In this document: positions 18,359 to 27,300 of the stretch, piece by piece | Layout: every line of letters starts with the position of its first letter | Position numbering within the stretch: position 1 is the stretch's first letter | Origin: Halorussus pelagicus | GTDB taxonomy: Archaea; Halobacteriota; Halobacteria; Halobacteriales; Haladaptataceae | DNA length: 64,000 nucleotides | NCBI RefSeq assembly: GCF_004087835.1 | Contig: NZ_CP035120.1 | Location: 239,358-303,357, forward strand | Direction: 5' to 3' | Translations under genes and position numbers: made by a program | Notes under the pieces: model-generated | Seen by the model: the letters and a program-made list of their open reading frames with translations, nothing else | Databases searched by the model: none | Told to the model about the DNA's origin: nothing

Positions 18359-18991
18359 ATGTCCCAAGACAACGACATTGACGGTAGCGACGACGTAAGC
18401 ATGCCGCGTCGAAAGACCATCCTGACCGCGGGCCTCCTGAGCGCAGGTGCGGCCGGTATTCCGGGGATGGCCTCCGCGAGCGGTTCCGACACGTCCAACG
18501 AGAAGATTCCCGAGAAGGACTTCTCGTGGGAAGAGGTTGACCACAGCAAGTGGGAAGCCGTCGCCAAAGGCGACACCCCGTCGGCCCAAGTTTACGGAGC
18601 CGAAGTGGCCCAGAACAACGACCAGATCACGACTCAGGACCTGCCCGAAATCGTCATCTTCTCGGCCAGCGTCCCCTCGTGGGTCCCCTACATCGGCGGC
18701 GACGAGGTGACGGTGAAGGTCGTCCCGACCCTCTCGTGGCAGTCCGTCTCGCTCGACGTGGTCGTCTGTCTCGACAACAGCTGCGTCTCCGTCGGTGGGT
18801 TCGGCGTCGAGCAGGACGACTCGGACGTGTGTGTTGACTTTAAGCACGGTAGCGTTCCGCTCGACATCGGCATCTGTGCCAACGCTTCGTGGGACGGCGG
18901 CTACGACGTTACCCTCAGCATCGACGCCGAAGTCTGTGTCAAGTACACGGACTACTGCGTCAGCGGTTCCGTCATCGACGTTCAGCTGTAA
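18359..18991 (+). CDS. Tat-exported six-cysteine protein, unknown family
   Basis: 210 residues. A twin-arginine signal (MPRRKTILTAGLLSAGAAG, residues 15-33) ends near ASA. The mature part has a helical/acidic segment (about 41-95) and then a beta-rich domain with six cysteines at 137, 142, 158, 173, 193 and 200, suggesting up to three disulphides. Alternating hydrophobic strands (VSLDVVVC, PLDIGICAN, TLSIDAEVC) look like a repeated beta unit. A TTTAATTTTATTATG box is upstream. I do not recognise the family. Extracellular location is inferred from the signal. Confidence 0.7.
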   Translation: MSQDNDIDGSDDVSMPRRKTILTAGLLSAGAAGIPGMASASGSDTSNEKIPEKDFSWEEVDHSKWEAVAKGDTPSAQVYGAEVAQNNDQITTQDLPEIVIFSASVPSWVPYIGGDEVTVKVVPTLSWQSVSLDVVVCLDNSCVSVGGFGVEQDDSDVCVDFKHGSVPLDIGICANASWDGGYDVTLSIDAEVCVKYTDYCVSGSVIDVQL

Positions 18992-19036
18992 CCCCGTCTC
19001 CAACCCCATGCGAAGTTGAACCGGTAACTCGGACCG

Positions 19037-19065
19037 TCACACAGTCGAGCAGGTCGGCTGTGTGA
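19037..19065 (+). terminator. Stem-loop downstream of the six-cysteine gene
   Basis: TCACACAG (19037-19044) and CTGTGTGA (19058-19065) form a perfect 8-bp stem with a 13-base loop, 46 bases after the stop codon. It could be a 3'-end stabiliser or a regulator-binding site. There is no strong T-run immediately after it. Confidence 0.35.
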
Positions 19066-19277
19066 GCTCAAAACCCTAACCGGAGTAGTGCGGCGACGCA
19101 CTCATCGATATTTTTCGAGGCTCAATCGTCAGCGTCGGTATTGCGTTCCGGAGTCCAACGTCGTTCAGAGATCGCGTGACTGTAGAAACGCGTAGAGGGT
19201 GTCTCGCCTTTCGAAACGTTCGGTTCGTACGAATCGAAATCGACTGCCTACTGCGACGATGCCGACGCCGAGCAGGG

Positions 19278-19640
19278 TTAGAGGAACGTCGGCGTTATCG
19301 GGTACTTCCACTCCGCCCCGCCCAACGCTTTGAAGGCCGCTAAAACGCAGAAGACGAGGTCCAACAGTCCGACGATCAGGATACCGAAAGCGCCGACGAT
19401 CACGAACAGGCCCGATACCGATTCGAGACCGAACGCCATGAGGCCGAAGACGATGCTCGACACGAGAACAAAGATTTGCCAGTTCACTGCGTTCGTGGCG
19501 TTCGCCTTGGTGAATCTCGCGTCGGAGAGCAGATACACAATCCCGGTACCAAAGATCCCGAAAAAGAGTCCGAGGATGTGAACCGCCACACCCATAATGG
19601 TTGACTGATTGTCATTGCGGGAGCTTACATTTGAACTCAT
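19278..19640 (-). CDS. DUF4870-like membrane protein
   Basis: 120 residues with three to four hydrophobic helices (about 14-36, 47-70, 75-105). The motif FTKANATNAVNWQIF is the conserved loop of DUF4870-type proteins, and the end FKALGGAEWKYPITPTFL matches the family's KAxxGxxWxYPxxxxF tail. A second copy of the same family lies about 3.1 kb away on the other strand. Function unknown. Confidence 0.82.
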   Translation of the reverse strand: MSSNVSSRNDNQSTIMGVAVHILGLFFGIFGTGIVYLLSDARFTKANATNAVNWQIFVLVSSIVFGLMAFGLESVSGLFVIVGAFGILIVGLLDLVFCVLAAFKALGGAEWKYPITPTFL

Positions 19641-19839
19641 TTTTGCATTCTAAAATACACTTCTTAAGTATATAAATTTAATGGGTGGGAAGAGGCTACC
19701 GTCGGGAGGTTTTCGAAGGTACAGACGTATAAAGAGGCCCGAGCGGAAGTTCACCCCCGAGCGCGAGTCGGCGAATACGGATGGCGGGGTTCTACGGGAC
19801 ATTCCGACGCGGCGTACCAACTGCCAACGCCGGGGTTTC

Positions 19840-20736
19840 TTAATTGGCACTTTCGGGAGACTCGGTGCGGCCGCCGAGGCTCTCGAAGTCGAAGTTCTCG
19901 AACTGGCTCGGTCTCATCTCCTCCTTTGCGTAGAGGTAGAGTGCGGTCTTGAGAATCGCCCAAATCGTCTGATGGAAAACGTACGTTACGGCGAAGGCAG
20001 GGAGCACGAAAAGCGCGTACAGCAAGACGCTCCCGTCCGGGAAGAGCAGTCGGGCGACCCCGAAAGAGGGGACGGCGAGCAAGAGACCAATCCCACCCGT
20101 GATGAAGGTAATACCGAGACCCGCACCGAACGTCTCACCCCAAACCTGCTTGAACGTTCGCAGGCTTTCCCTGAACATCGACCGGACGCTAACATCCTCA
20201 AAGACAATCACGGGAACGACGAAAAACGTCACAATCGACCAACTCGCGGAGAACAGCACGTACACGGCACCGGAGATCGCGTTGAGCAGATTGTTGTCGT
20301 TGTTGTCCGCAATCTGCAAAACGAGGCTGACCGTCGCGGAGATGAGCGACCAGACGAGTATCGGTCCGAGGTGTCCAGTCACTTCAGTCGTACACGCGTA
20401 GAGGCTGATCTCTTCGCCGTGAAAGGCTTTTTTCGCACCGACGACCAACGACGCCGAAAAGAACGTGCTTGCGAACGTCGTCGTGAAGTAGAGGACGAAG
20501 AGAACGACGTATTCGGCCCCATTCCCGATAGAGAGACCGTAAAGCAACGGAAGCAACAACAGGGCGAAGAAGACGATACTGGAGAGTATCGACAGTATCG
20601 GGAACAGCGCCATCTTCGGGTGTGCTCGCATCACGTCGAGACAGTCGGCGACCAAACGTCTCCCGGTTCGTAACTGACCGAGATACTTCGAGACGATGCC
20701 GTTTCCTCCACTCGCGGTCGTGCGTTTATCGTTCAT
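19840..20736 (-). CDS. DUF6159-like multi-spanning membrane protein
   Basis: 298 residues with about six transmembrane helices. The N-terminal GRRLVADCLDVMRAHPKMAL followed by FPILSILSS is characteristic of DUF6159-like archaeal membrane proteins, as are VVPVIVFEDVSVRSMFRESL and the late ALYLYAKE. The tail is acidic (FENFDFESLGG). The start ATG at 20736 has an AATTTATT box about 40 bases upstream. Role unknown. Confidence 0.78.
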   Translation of the reverse strand: MNDKRTTASGGNGIVSKYLGQLRTGRRLVADCLDVMRAHPKMALFPILSILSSIVFFALLLLPLLYGLSIGNGAEYVVLFVLYFTTTFASTFFSASLVVGAKKAFHGEEISLYACTTEVTGHLGPILVWSLISATVSLVLQIADNNDNNLLNAISGAVYVLFSASWSIVTFFVVPVIVFEDVSVRSMFRESLRTFKQVWGETFGAGLGITFITGGIGLLLAVPSFGVARLLFPDGSVLLYALFVLPAFAVTYVFHQTIWAILKTALYLYAKEEMRPSQFENFDFESLGGRTESPESAN

Positions 20737-20975
20737 GGTTCAAATCGGTTCGTATCAGTGATGAGTGTTCTGAATAAATTGGCAGTAACGGCGTCCTAAC
20801 TGTAATTTTTATATGTTCTACGCGGTGTGTACGGCTCGGTCCTCGATGACGGCGGCGACACCGACCCGCGTTTCGTGGGAAGCGGGCGACACCGAAAGGT
20901 TCGCCGCCGGGAGAGCAACGCCAGCGGGTTCGTTGCGAAACCAGTACGGTTGGAGGGTGGGTCGCGGCTAGCCGG

Positions 20976-21851
20976 TTACGGCTCGAAGTGAACGCGGTGA
21001 ACGACCTCTTCGGTGCCGTCCTTGACCACGGTCACGACGATTTGGTCGCCTTCGGGGTGAATGGGAACGGCGACCCACGAGTCCGACCACGAACCGTCGA
21101 ACTCGGCGACGTGGCCTTCGACCGTCGATTCGACGCGGATGATATCAGCCTCGACGCCGGGCGATTCCGTCAGGTGAACGTCAACGGTGTTCTCCTGTGA
21201 GCTGTTGTATTCGATTCTATCGACGACCGTTCCGTCCGTGTCCTTGATCGGTTCGTCGAACATTTCGTCGAGGTTGGCAGGCGCTTGCTCGTTCTTCCCG
21301 ATCCAGAAGACGCGCCAGTCGCCGTTCTCCGTCGCAAGAACCCACGTACCGGGCGCATTCGACTTCGCGTCCTCCAGTTCGACATCGACCATCATCACGT
21401 CACTTCCCTCGATAGTGTCGGCGAGTTCGCTCTTCTCGAACTGTTGAGACGCGAACTCCAGTTCGAGTATATCAGACGCGGACGCGTCCGCGACCGCGAC
21501 CGTAGAACTCGTACGGGGACCGCTATCGGCGAACTTGAACATGACATTTCCGCCGTCGAGCGCGCTCTGCAACGGACTCGAACTGTGAACGACTTCGGAC
21601 AGCGTGTCCACGTCCTCGTCTTTGGCCGCACTGAGGTACGTGTCGATGATGTCTGTCGGGACCATGGTACCGTCGTCGGACTCGTCGCTCGTCGTGGCTG
21701 AAGTAGTCTCGGTTTCGTTTCCGCTACTGGTCTCCGTGGCGGACCCGGAACCATCGCCGGTTCCGCCATCGTTCGTCGATGTTCCGATGCATCCTGTGAG
21801 GAGGGACGATGCAGTGACGCCAGCAGTGACCAAATACGTTCGGCGATTCAT
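20976..21851 (-). CDS. Tat-dependent lipoprotein, unknown function
   Basis: 291 residues from the ATG at 21851. MNRRTYLVTAGVTASSLLTG then Cys21 is a twin-arginine signal (RRTYL) ending in a lipobox, so it should be anchored outside the membrane through Cys21. A Ser/Thr/Glu-rich linker (about 25-60) precedes a globular domain. Residues about 62-170 resemble an NTF2-like or DUF4878-type fold (TDIIDTYLSAAKDEDVDTLS). The rest is beta-rich. It lies head-to-head with the HTH membrane protein gene. Substrate or partner unknown. Confidence 0.78.
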   Translation of the reverse strand: MNRRTYLVTAGVTASSLLTGCIGTSTNDGGTGDGSGSATETSSGNETETTSATTSDESDDGTMVPTDIIDTYLSAAKDEDVDTLSEVVHSSSPLQSALDGGNVMFKFADSGPRTSSTVAVADASASDILELEFASQQFEKSELADTIEGSDVMMVDVELEDAKSNAPGTWVLATENGDWRVFWIGKNEQAPANLDEMFDEPIKDTDGTVVDRIEYNSSQENTVDVHLTESPGVEADIIRVESTVEGHVAEFDGSWSDSWVAVPIHPEGDQIVVTVVKDGTEEVVHRVHFEP

Positions 21852-22116
21852 TTCCAATCGTTACGACGAAGGGTAGTAAAATAAACCTCCCGTGGTTTTT
21901 GCGGACGCAAAACGCCGTTTGACGGTCGCAAACCGCGGTCTCGACGCGAACAGCGGTTCCCCCCTCGTGCGATCCACCCGCATCCCGTCTCAGCATCGCT
22001 CCCGAGAGTTATCCACGGAGTAAACCCATTTTTCGGACACAAACACCCGTTTGGCGCCCGCCAAATCACTGGAACCTTTAAGTTGTCTCCACTACCACGG
22101 AGAAACTAACCGAGCG

Positions 22117-22713
22117 ATGTCAACTACTCCACAGTGGATCGAGAGCCGACTCGACGCCGATCTCAACAGAAAGTTGAGTCAGCGTCACGTCGTCGAAACG
22201 ATGCTCGCGTCGGAACGCCCATTTTTCTCGACTCGGCAACTCGAAGCCCTCGTCAAACCGGACGTGAGCAAGGAAACGGTGCGGAATCGACTCGACGAAC
22301 TCCACGAAATCGATGTCGTCGCCGCGGAGACGTATCCCGACTCGATTACGCTGTACTACATCAACCACAGGGAGTCGAACTGGCCCTTATCGCCGGAAGG
22401 GAAGCGCGCACTCGACCACGACACACCGCTCGATACGCTCTCTCTCGGGGATTTTCTTCGACTCCGTAATCCAGCCGGTATCAGAACGTTAGTTCTCGCG
22501 GGGTTCCAGCTTAGTTTAGTGTTGTTTTGTGCCGGAGCAGTTATGGCCTTCGTTGGGACCGACGCTCCGGTTCAAAACAATCACGGACTCTGGGAAGCCG
22601 CCGGAAATCTCTTCGTACTCTGTCTCGTCCTCCTCTTTACGGAGCGTATCGTTCGGAAGGTACGGGACGAGGGGCTGTGGCGGAGGCTCCCTCGGCAGTT
22701 CGTTTCGAAGTAA
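22117..22713 (+). CDS. HTH regulator with two membrane helices
   Basis: 198 residues. The first 90 form a winged helix (FFSTRQLEALVKPDVSKETV then RNRLDELHEIDVV). Two hydrophobic helices follow (about 128-150 and 160-182) and then a basic tail. This is a membrane-bound regulator layout seen repeatedly in haloarchaea. The ATG at 22117 is preferred because the extended frame upstream is not conserved-looking. It lies 30 bases before the DUF4870 gene and is probably co-transcribed with it. Confidence 0.76.
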   Translation: MSTTPQWIESRLDADLNRKLSQRHVVETMLASERPFFSTRQLEALVKPDVSKETVRNRLDELHEIDVVAAETYPDSITLYYINHRESNWPLSPEGKRALDHDTPLDTLSLGDFLRLRNPAGIRTLVLAGFQLSLVLFCAGAVMAFVGTDAPVQNNHGLWEAAGNLFVLCLVLLFTERIVRKVRDEGLWRRLPRQFVSK

Positions 22714-22743
22714 TATTAGTCGATACAACAAAATTATAGAGCG

Positions 22744-23175
22744 ATGACAAGACAAGAACGTACCGCGGCTACGGACTCGTCGGAACCGGGACCGGAACTC
22801 CTCGCGGAGCGGTCGCTGTTGGGAATCTTCGTGCATCTCGTCGGCTTCACAACCGGAATCGTCGGACCGGGACTCATTTACCTGCTATCGAAAGACGATT
22901 TTACCCGAGAGAACGCCCGGAACGCGTTAAATTGGCAGTTATTCCTCATTCCGGTCTTTCTGGTGATGGCTATCGGAATACTCGTCGCGGTAGAACTCTC
23001 GAACCGCGTCGAAATTCCGGACGCGCTCGAACTCGTCTTCGCCATTCCGGTACCGATACTGCTGGCTGTCATGGCCCTTCTCAGTCTCTCGACGTTCGTC
23101 CTTCCCGTGATCGCAACGGCAAAAGCTATCATCGGAAAAGCGTGGCAGTATCCACTAGCGCCGGAGTTTATCTGA
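22744..23175 (+). CDS. DUF4870-like membrane protein
   Basis: 143 residues, three to four hydrophobic helices. The loop FTRENARNALNWQLF and the end AKAIIGKAWQYPLAPEFI match the paralogue at 19278-19640 closely. TATA-like TATTAGTCG and an AT-rich leader sit just upstream, so it may also have its own promoter. Its stop directly abuts the truncated ThuA gene. Confidence 0.82.
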   Translation: MTRQERTAATDSSEPGPELLAERSLLGIFVHLVGFTTGIVGPGLIYLLSKDDFTRENARNALNWQLFLIPVFLVMAIGILVAVELSNRVEIPDALELVFAIPVPILLAVMALLSLSTFVLPVIATAKAIIGKAWQYPLAPEFI

Positions 23176-23244
23176 CAAATCTACTCCGACAGCGACCACA
23201 CACTGCGTCGCCCGTCCGGTTACGAGAACGACGCCGCCCACGAA

Positions 23245-23898
23245 GTGTATCCCGACGGTATCCACGAGACCATCGCCGGATTCCTCGCCGACGAGGGGTT
23301 CGACCCTCGGACCGCGACGCTGGACGAACCGGAACACGGCCTGACCGAGGACGTGCTGGAGGACACCGACGTGCTGACGTGGTGGGGCCACGAGGCCCAC
23401 GAGGAAGTCGAAGACGAAGTCGTCGAGCGCGTTCACGAGCAGGTCCTCTCGGGAATGGGTCTGCTCGTCCTCCACTCGGGACATTTCTCCAAGATTTTCA
23501 AGCGTCTGATGGGGACGACCTGCGACCTCAAGTGGCGCGACGACGGCGAGAGAGAACGGCTCTGGTTGGTCGAACCGGGCCATCCGATTGCCGAGGGCAT
23601 CGAGGAGTCCATCGAACTGCCTGAGACCGAGATGTACGGCGAACATTTCGACGTGCCCGCCCCGGACACGCTCGTATTTAATAGTTGGTTCGAAGGCGGC
23701 GAGGTGTTCCGGAGCGGCTGTTGCTACCGCCGCGGCGCGGGTCGCATTTTCTATTTCCGACCCGGACACGAAACGTATCCGATATATCATAACCCGGAAA
23801 TTCAGAAAGTCGTCGCAAACGCCGTTTCGTGGGCGTCACCTATTTCTGGACCTACACTTTCGAGAGGACACGTTCCAGAGTCACCCGAGAAAGAGTGA
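23245..23898 (+). CDS. ThuA-like protein, truncated at the 5' end
   Basis: 217 residues from a GTG. The core is clear: [52 protein letters not shown] and [13 protein letters not shown] are the ThuA (trehalose-utilisation, glutamine-amidotransferase-like) motifs. The usual first strand (a VTVWNE-type start) is missing. In frame upstream one can read GYENDAAHE, which continues the family, but then the match stops and a stop codon (23173-23175) belonging to the DUF4870 gene follows. Probably a broken gene or a late-starting variant; enzymatic role unproven. Confidence 0.65.
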   Translation: MYPDGIHETIAGFLADEGFDPRTATLDEPEHGLTEDVLEDTDVLTWWGHEAHEEVEDEVVERVHEQVLSGMGLLVLHSGHFSKIFKRLMGTTCDLKWRDDGERERLWLVEPGHPIAEGIEESIELPETEMYGEHFDVPAPDTLVFNSWFEGGEVFRSGCCYRRGAGRIFYFRPGHETYPIYHNPEIQKVVANAVSWASPISGPTLSRGHVPESPEKE

Positions 23899-24020
23899 GC
23901 CGACCGTTATCGGCCGCATAATCACCGCTGATAGGCAGGCATCAATTTTGATAGTTCACTCTGCGAAGTTAAAAGAACGAAACCATTTATTAGGTAGCCG
24001 TGAAACCGACATGACGTAGA

Positions 24021-25715
24021 ATGGCAGACGCGCGCCACCGTGTCCTGCACGTCGAAGACAACGACTTCTTCGCCAGAATCACCGCTGGCGTTCTCAGTGA
24101 CGACTACGACATGAACGTACACACGGTGGAATGCGCGAGTGAGGGCCTCAAGCTGCTCGGAGCGGAGCAGTTCGACTGCATCGTCAGCGACTACGAGATG
24201 CCGGGAATGGACGGGTTGGAGTTTTTGGACGAAGTCCGCGAGAGCGATCCCGACGTACCGTTCATCCTGCTAACCGGCGGCGGAAACGAGCGGATAGCCA
24301 GCGAAGCAATCTCTGCGGGCGTCACCGACTACCTCCGGAAAGGTGAAGGAAAAGACCAGTTCGCGGTGTTGGCCAACCGCATCGAGAACGCCGTCTCCCG
24401 GCGGCGAGCCGAACAGTTGTCCGAACGCCAGATCGCGGTCAACGACCTCATCTGGGACGTGAGTCAGGCGGTTTTGCAGGCGTCCTCGCGGGATGACATC
24501 GAGAAGACCGTCTGCGACCGACTCGCCGAGTCCGAACCCTACGTCCTCGCGTGGGTCGGCAAAGTGGACGAGGACGCGGGGGCGGTCCGGCCGCAGGTGT
24601 CGGCGGGAGTCGAACAACGCTATCTGGACGTAGTGGCGCTCGACTTAGACGGCGAAGGCGGAGAAGGCGACGACGGTGAGGAGAACGGCGACACCGTGAA
24701 AGTCGCTTCCGGCGAGACCGGACGTGAAGCGGGCGACCGAACCCCGGTTCGGAAAGCCATCGAAACGCGGTCCGTACAGGTCGAGCGCGCCGCGGCACTC
24801 GAAGAGGGCTTCGAACTGGACGCCGACGGCACGACCGAGCGCCACTCGGTCGCGGCGATTCCGCTCGTCTACGAAAATCAGGCCTACGGCGTCCTCAGCG
24901 TCTGGTCGAACGCGCGCCACTCCTTCGGCGAGACCGAACGCCGGGTCCTCTCGAAGTTCGGGAGCAACGTCGCGTACGCCATCGACTCCGTGCAGACTCG
25001 CAAGGAACTCGTCCGGCGCGAACAGCGCCTACAGGTGTTCAACCGCATTCTGCGGCACAACCTTCGCAACGACCTCAACGTCGTGTTGGGTCGCGCCCAG
25101 AACATCGTCGAGGAGTTCCCGGCGGCGGCGCGAGAGGCCCGCGTCATCGAGCAGAAGGCGAGCGAACTCATCGAGATTAGCGAGAAGGCCCGCGAGGTCG
25201 GCAAGACGCTCGACCGCGAGGACCGCACGAAGAAAGAAATTGACGTGACCGAGTGCGTCAAGCGGACCTGCGAGGAGTTCCGACAGACGTACTCCGAGGC
25301 CGAGATAACGACGACCCTCCCGGAGAGCGCGCGAGTTTACGCCGATAAGACGCTCGAAGCCGCCATCGGCGAAGTCGTCGAGAACGCCATCGAACACAAC
25401 GACGACTGCGCCTCGGTTCGGGTGGCGGTCTCCGTGACAGGCGACGACGGGGAGTGGGTCGAAGTGACCGTCGTGGACGACGGACCGGGCATCCCGGAAG
25501 ACGAGCGCGAGGTCCTGACCGAGGGCAAGGAGACCGCCCTCCACCACGGAAGCGGTCTTGGGCTTTGGCTCTCGCACTGGATCGTCGGCAAGTTCGGCGG
25601 CGAACTCACTTTCGAGGATTATCACACCGACGGCGGTGCGGTGACGCTACGACTCCAGCGTGCGACCGGGGACTTATCGCCGTGGCGCGAGATTTCCTCG
25701 CCCGACGAGACGTGA
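24021..25715 (+). CDS. Receiver-GAF-histidine kinase signalling protein
   Basis: 564 residues, no membrane helix. Receiver domain 1-125 with Glu12-Asp13 and phospho-acceptor Asp57 (SDYEMPGMDG). GAF-like sensor about 150-330, interrupted by an acidic insert (about 212-240). Kinase core: phospho-His346 in ILRHNLRNDLNVV, N-box VVENAIEHND, G1 VVDDGPGIPEDE and G2 GSGLGLWLS. The order places the receiver first, so this is probably an internal relay component taking phosphate from another kinase or feeding back on itself. It is alone, without a cognate output gene. Confidence 0.92.
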   Translation: MADARHRVLHVEDNDFFARITAGVLSDDYDMNVHTVECASEGLKLLGAEQFDCIVSDYEMPGMDGLEFLDEVRESDPDVPFILLTGGGNERIASEAISAGVTDYLRKGEGKDQFAVLANRIENAVSRRRAEQLSERQIAVNDLIWDVSQAVLQASSRDDIEKTVCDRLAESEPYVLAWVGKVDEDAGAVRPQVSAGVEQRYLDVVALDLDGEGGEGDDGEENGDTVKVASGETGREAGDRTPVRKAIETRSVQVERAAALEEGFELDADGTTERHSVAAIPLVYENQAYGVLSVWSNARHSFGETERRVLSKFGSNVAYAIDSVQTRKELVRREQRLQVFNRILRHNLRNDLNVVLGRAQNIVEEFPAAAREARVIEQKASELIEISEKAREVGKTLDREDRTKKEIDVTECVKRTCEEFRQTYSEAEITTTLPESARVYADKTLEAAIGEVVENAIEHNDDCASVRVAVSVTGDDGEWVEVTVVDDGPGIPEDEREVLTEGKETALHHGSGLGLWLSHWIVGKFGGELTFEDYHTDGGAVTLRLQRATGDLSPWREISSPDET

Positions 25716-25895
25716 GGGTTCTGGTTGGGAGAACGGAGGCCTATGTCAATTAGGAATAATTTAATCTGTGGTGAAAGGAAGCCGTTTGCCCACTCGACAG
25801 AACGAAGTCGAGTTGCGCGTCGAAAGAAGTAATCGGAAACAATCGATTTCCTTTAACAACAGATATATACGGATTAAATGAGTACCGTACGTAAT

Positions 25896-26705
25896 ATGAG
25901 TACGCAAACGACAGGGTTGATAGAACAGTTCCGACAACCGGAGTATACGGGAGAAAACCGATGTACGCCGTGTACCATCGTCAACGTCGTCATCGCGGCA
26001 GTCGGGAGCGCGATGGTGTCGTACGTCGTCACGCCGATTGGTGGCACGATGGCGTTCTCGCTGTCGCTGGCAGCGATTTACCTCCGCGGCTATCTCGTGC
26101 CGGGAACGCCGACGCTCACCAAGCGGTACTTCCCGGACTGGGTGCTTGCGAAGTTCGACAAACTCGAAGACGAAGAGGTCGAAGTCAGCGAGGAGGAGCG
26201 CGAACCGGAAGAGGTGCTGGCCGACGCCGGAGCGGTCGAACCCTGCGAGCAGATGGACGACCTCTGTCTCTCCGAGTCGTTCCGCAGCGCGTGGCACGAC
26301 AACATGGAGTCCATCAACGAGGATGGGTCCGAGAAGAGCCTCCTGAGCGACGTTCTCGACGTTGAAGAGGAGAAACTTGAGTTCGAGGAACACGACGAGG
26401 CGATGGTCGCCCAGTACGACGACGGCCGCCTCGGACAGTGGGAGTCGCGCGCGGCACTCGTCGCCGACCTCGGCGCCGCGAAGGTGCTGGAAGACAGTTA
26501 CGCCGACTGGGACGACCTGACGGTCACGAACCAGAGTCGGGTCCTGAGCGGTCTCCGAATCTTCCTTGAGACCTGTCCCGACTGCGGCGGTGCGATCCAG
26601 ATGGAACAGGACACCGTCGAGTCCTGCTGTCGGACGATGGATGTCGTCGCGGTCAGTTGCTCGGAATGCGACTCCCGCATTCTGGAAGTCGAACACGACC
26701 AGTAA
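25896..26705 (+). CDS. Conserved haloarchaeal membrane protein with C-terminal zinc ribbon
   Basis: 269 residues from the ATG at 25896. This ATG suits the TATATAC box at 25864-25870 better than the ATG at 25878 does. N-terminal QFRQPEYTGENRCTPCTIVN leads into two hydrophobic helices (about 27-67). A long acidic cytosolic region (about 90-225) follows, then CPDCGG and CSECDS pairs (about 231-262) forming a zinc ribbon. I recall similar proteins across haloarchaea without known function. It is the nearest gene on one side of the putative origin. Confidence 0.75.
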   Translation: MSTQTTGLIEQFRQPEYTGENRCTPCTIVNVVIAAVGSAMVSYVVTPIGGTMAFSLSLAAIYLRGYLVPGTPTLTKRYFPDWVLAKFDKLEDEEVEVSEEEREPEEVLADAGAVEPCEQMDDLCLSESFRSAWHDNMESINEDGSEKSLLSDVLDVEEEKLEFEEHDEAMVAQYDDGRLGQWESRAALVADLGAAKVLEDSYADWDDLTVTNQSRVLSGLRIFLETCPDCGGAIQMEQDTVESCCRTMDVVAVSCSECDSRILEVEHDQ

Positions 26706-26878
26706 CCGTTTCGCCATCCGGGCTTTTACTCCGTTTTTACCCCAATCGTTCGATACGCGTCGATTCTTTCTGCGGGAGATGAGGTCCACGGGACCGACTT
26801 CGCCGGGAGACATGCCCACGAAACCGGCTTCAGCAGGAGATACGACTCGCGGAATCGGCTACGAGACCTGCTATCAGC

Positions 26879-26900
26879 AACCCCGCCGTTTCCGCTGTCT
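26879..26900 (-). repeat. ORB 1 (downstream array)
   Basis: On the minus strand: AGACAGCGGAAACGGCGGGG plus TT. It carries the full ORB core and the G-rich tail. Confidence 0.8.
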
Positions 26901-26970
26901 CGCTTATCAGGCGTGGGTCGTCGGACCGTCTCCCTCACAAAGGTCGATGTGAAACCGAATACGGCGTTCT

Positions 26971-26993
26971 CCACCCCGACGTTTCCGTTGTCT
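26971..26993 (-). repeat. ORB 2 (downstream array)
   Basis: On the minus strand: AGACAACGGAAACGTCGGGG followed by TGG. One base differs in the core (CAACGG). Confidence 0.8.
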
Positions 26994-27081
26994 GTCCGTC
27001 TCGACACCGGACCGCTCGCTCGGCGCGCTTCGCTCGCTCTCTCCGACGAGTTCGACCGGGAGATGAGCGCTACTCCACAAA

Positions 27082-27103
27082 AGACAGCGGAAACGCCGGG
27101 GTA
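27082..27103 (+). repeat. ORB 3 (downstream array)
   Basis: AGACAGCGGAAACGCCGGGG followed by TA. Identical through the core to ORB 5. Confidence 0.8.
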
Positions 27104-27111
27104 GCCGTTTG

Positions 27112-27125
27112 GTGGAACGTTCCAC
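27112..27125. repeat. 14-bp perfect palindrome inside the ORB array
   Basis: GTGGAACGTTCCAC is its own reverse complement. It lies 8 bases after ORB 3 and could be the site of a dimeric DNA-binding protein. It is separate from the ORB motif. Confidence 0.6.
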
Positions 27126-27171
27126 GGAATCGCGGAAATATCGATAGCGTTACGCTCGGCTGTCGCCGTCG

Positions 27172-27194
27172 AGACAGCGGAAATCCCGGTGTGG
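27172..27194 (+). repeat. ORB 4 (downstream array, degenerate)
   Basis: AGACAGCGGAAATCCCGGTG followed by TGG. The core is intact up to GGAAA, but the tail differs from the others. Confidence 0.7.
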
Positions 27195-27279
27195 CGAGCA
27201 TCGAATCGAACAGGAGAGACGGACAGAAGGGCCGGGAGCGCCGGACAGTAACGAAGCGGGTCGGGAGCGTAGGAGGAGA

Positions 27280-27300
27280 AGACAGCGGAAACGCCGGGGT
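27280..27300 (+). repeat. ORB 5 (downstream array)
   Basis: AGACAGCGGAAACGCCGGGG plus T. Its G-rich end overlaps the first unit of the 17-bp tandem repeat. Confidence 0.8.
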
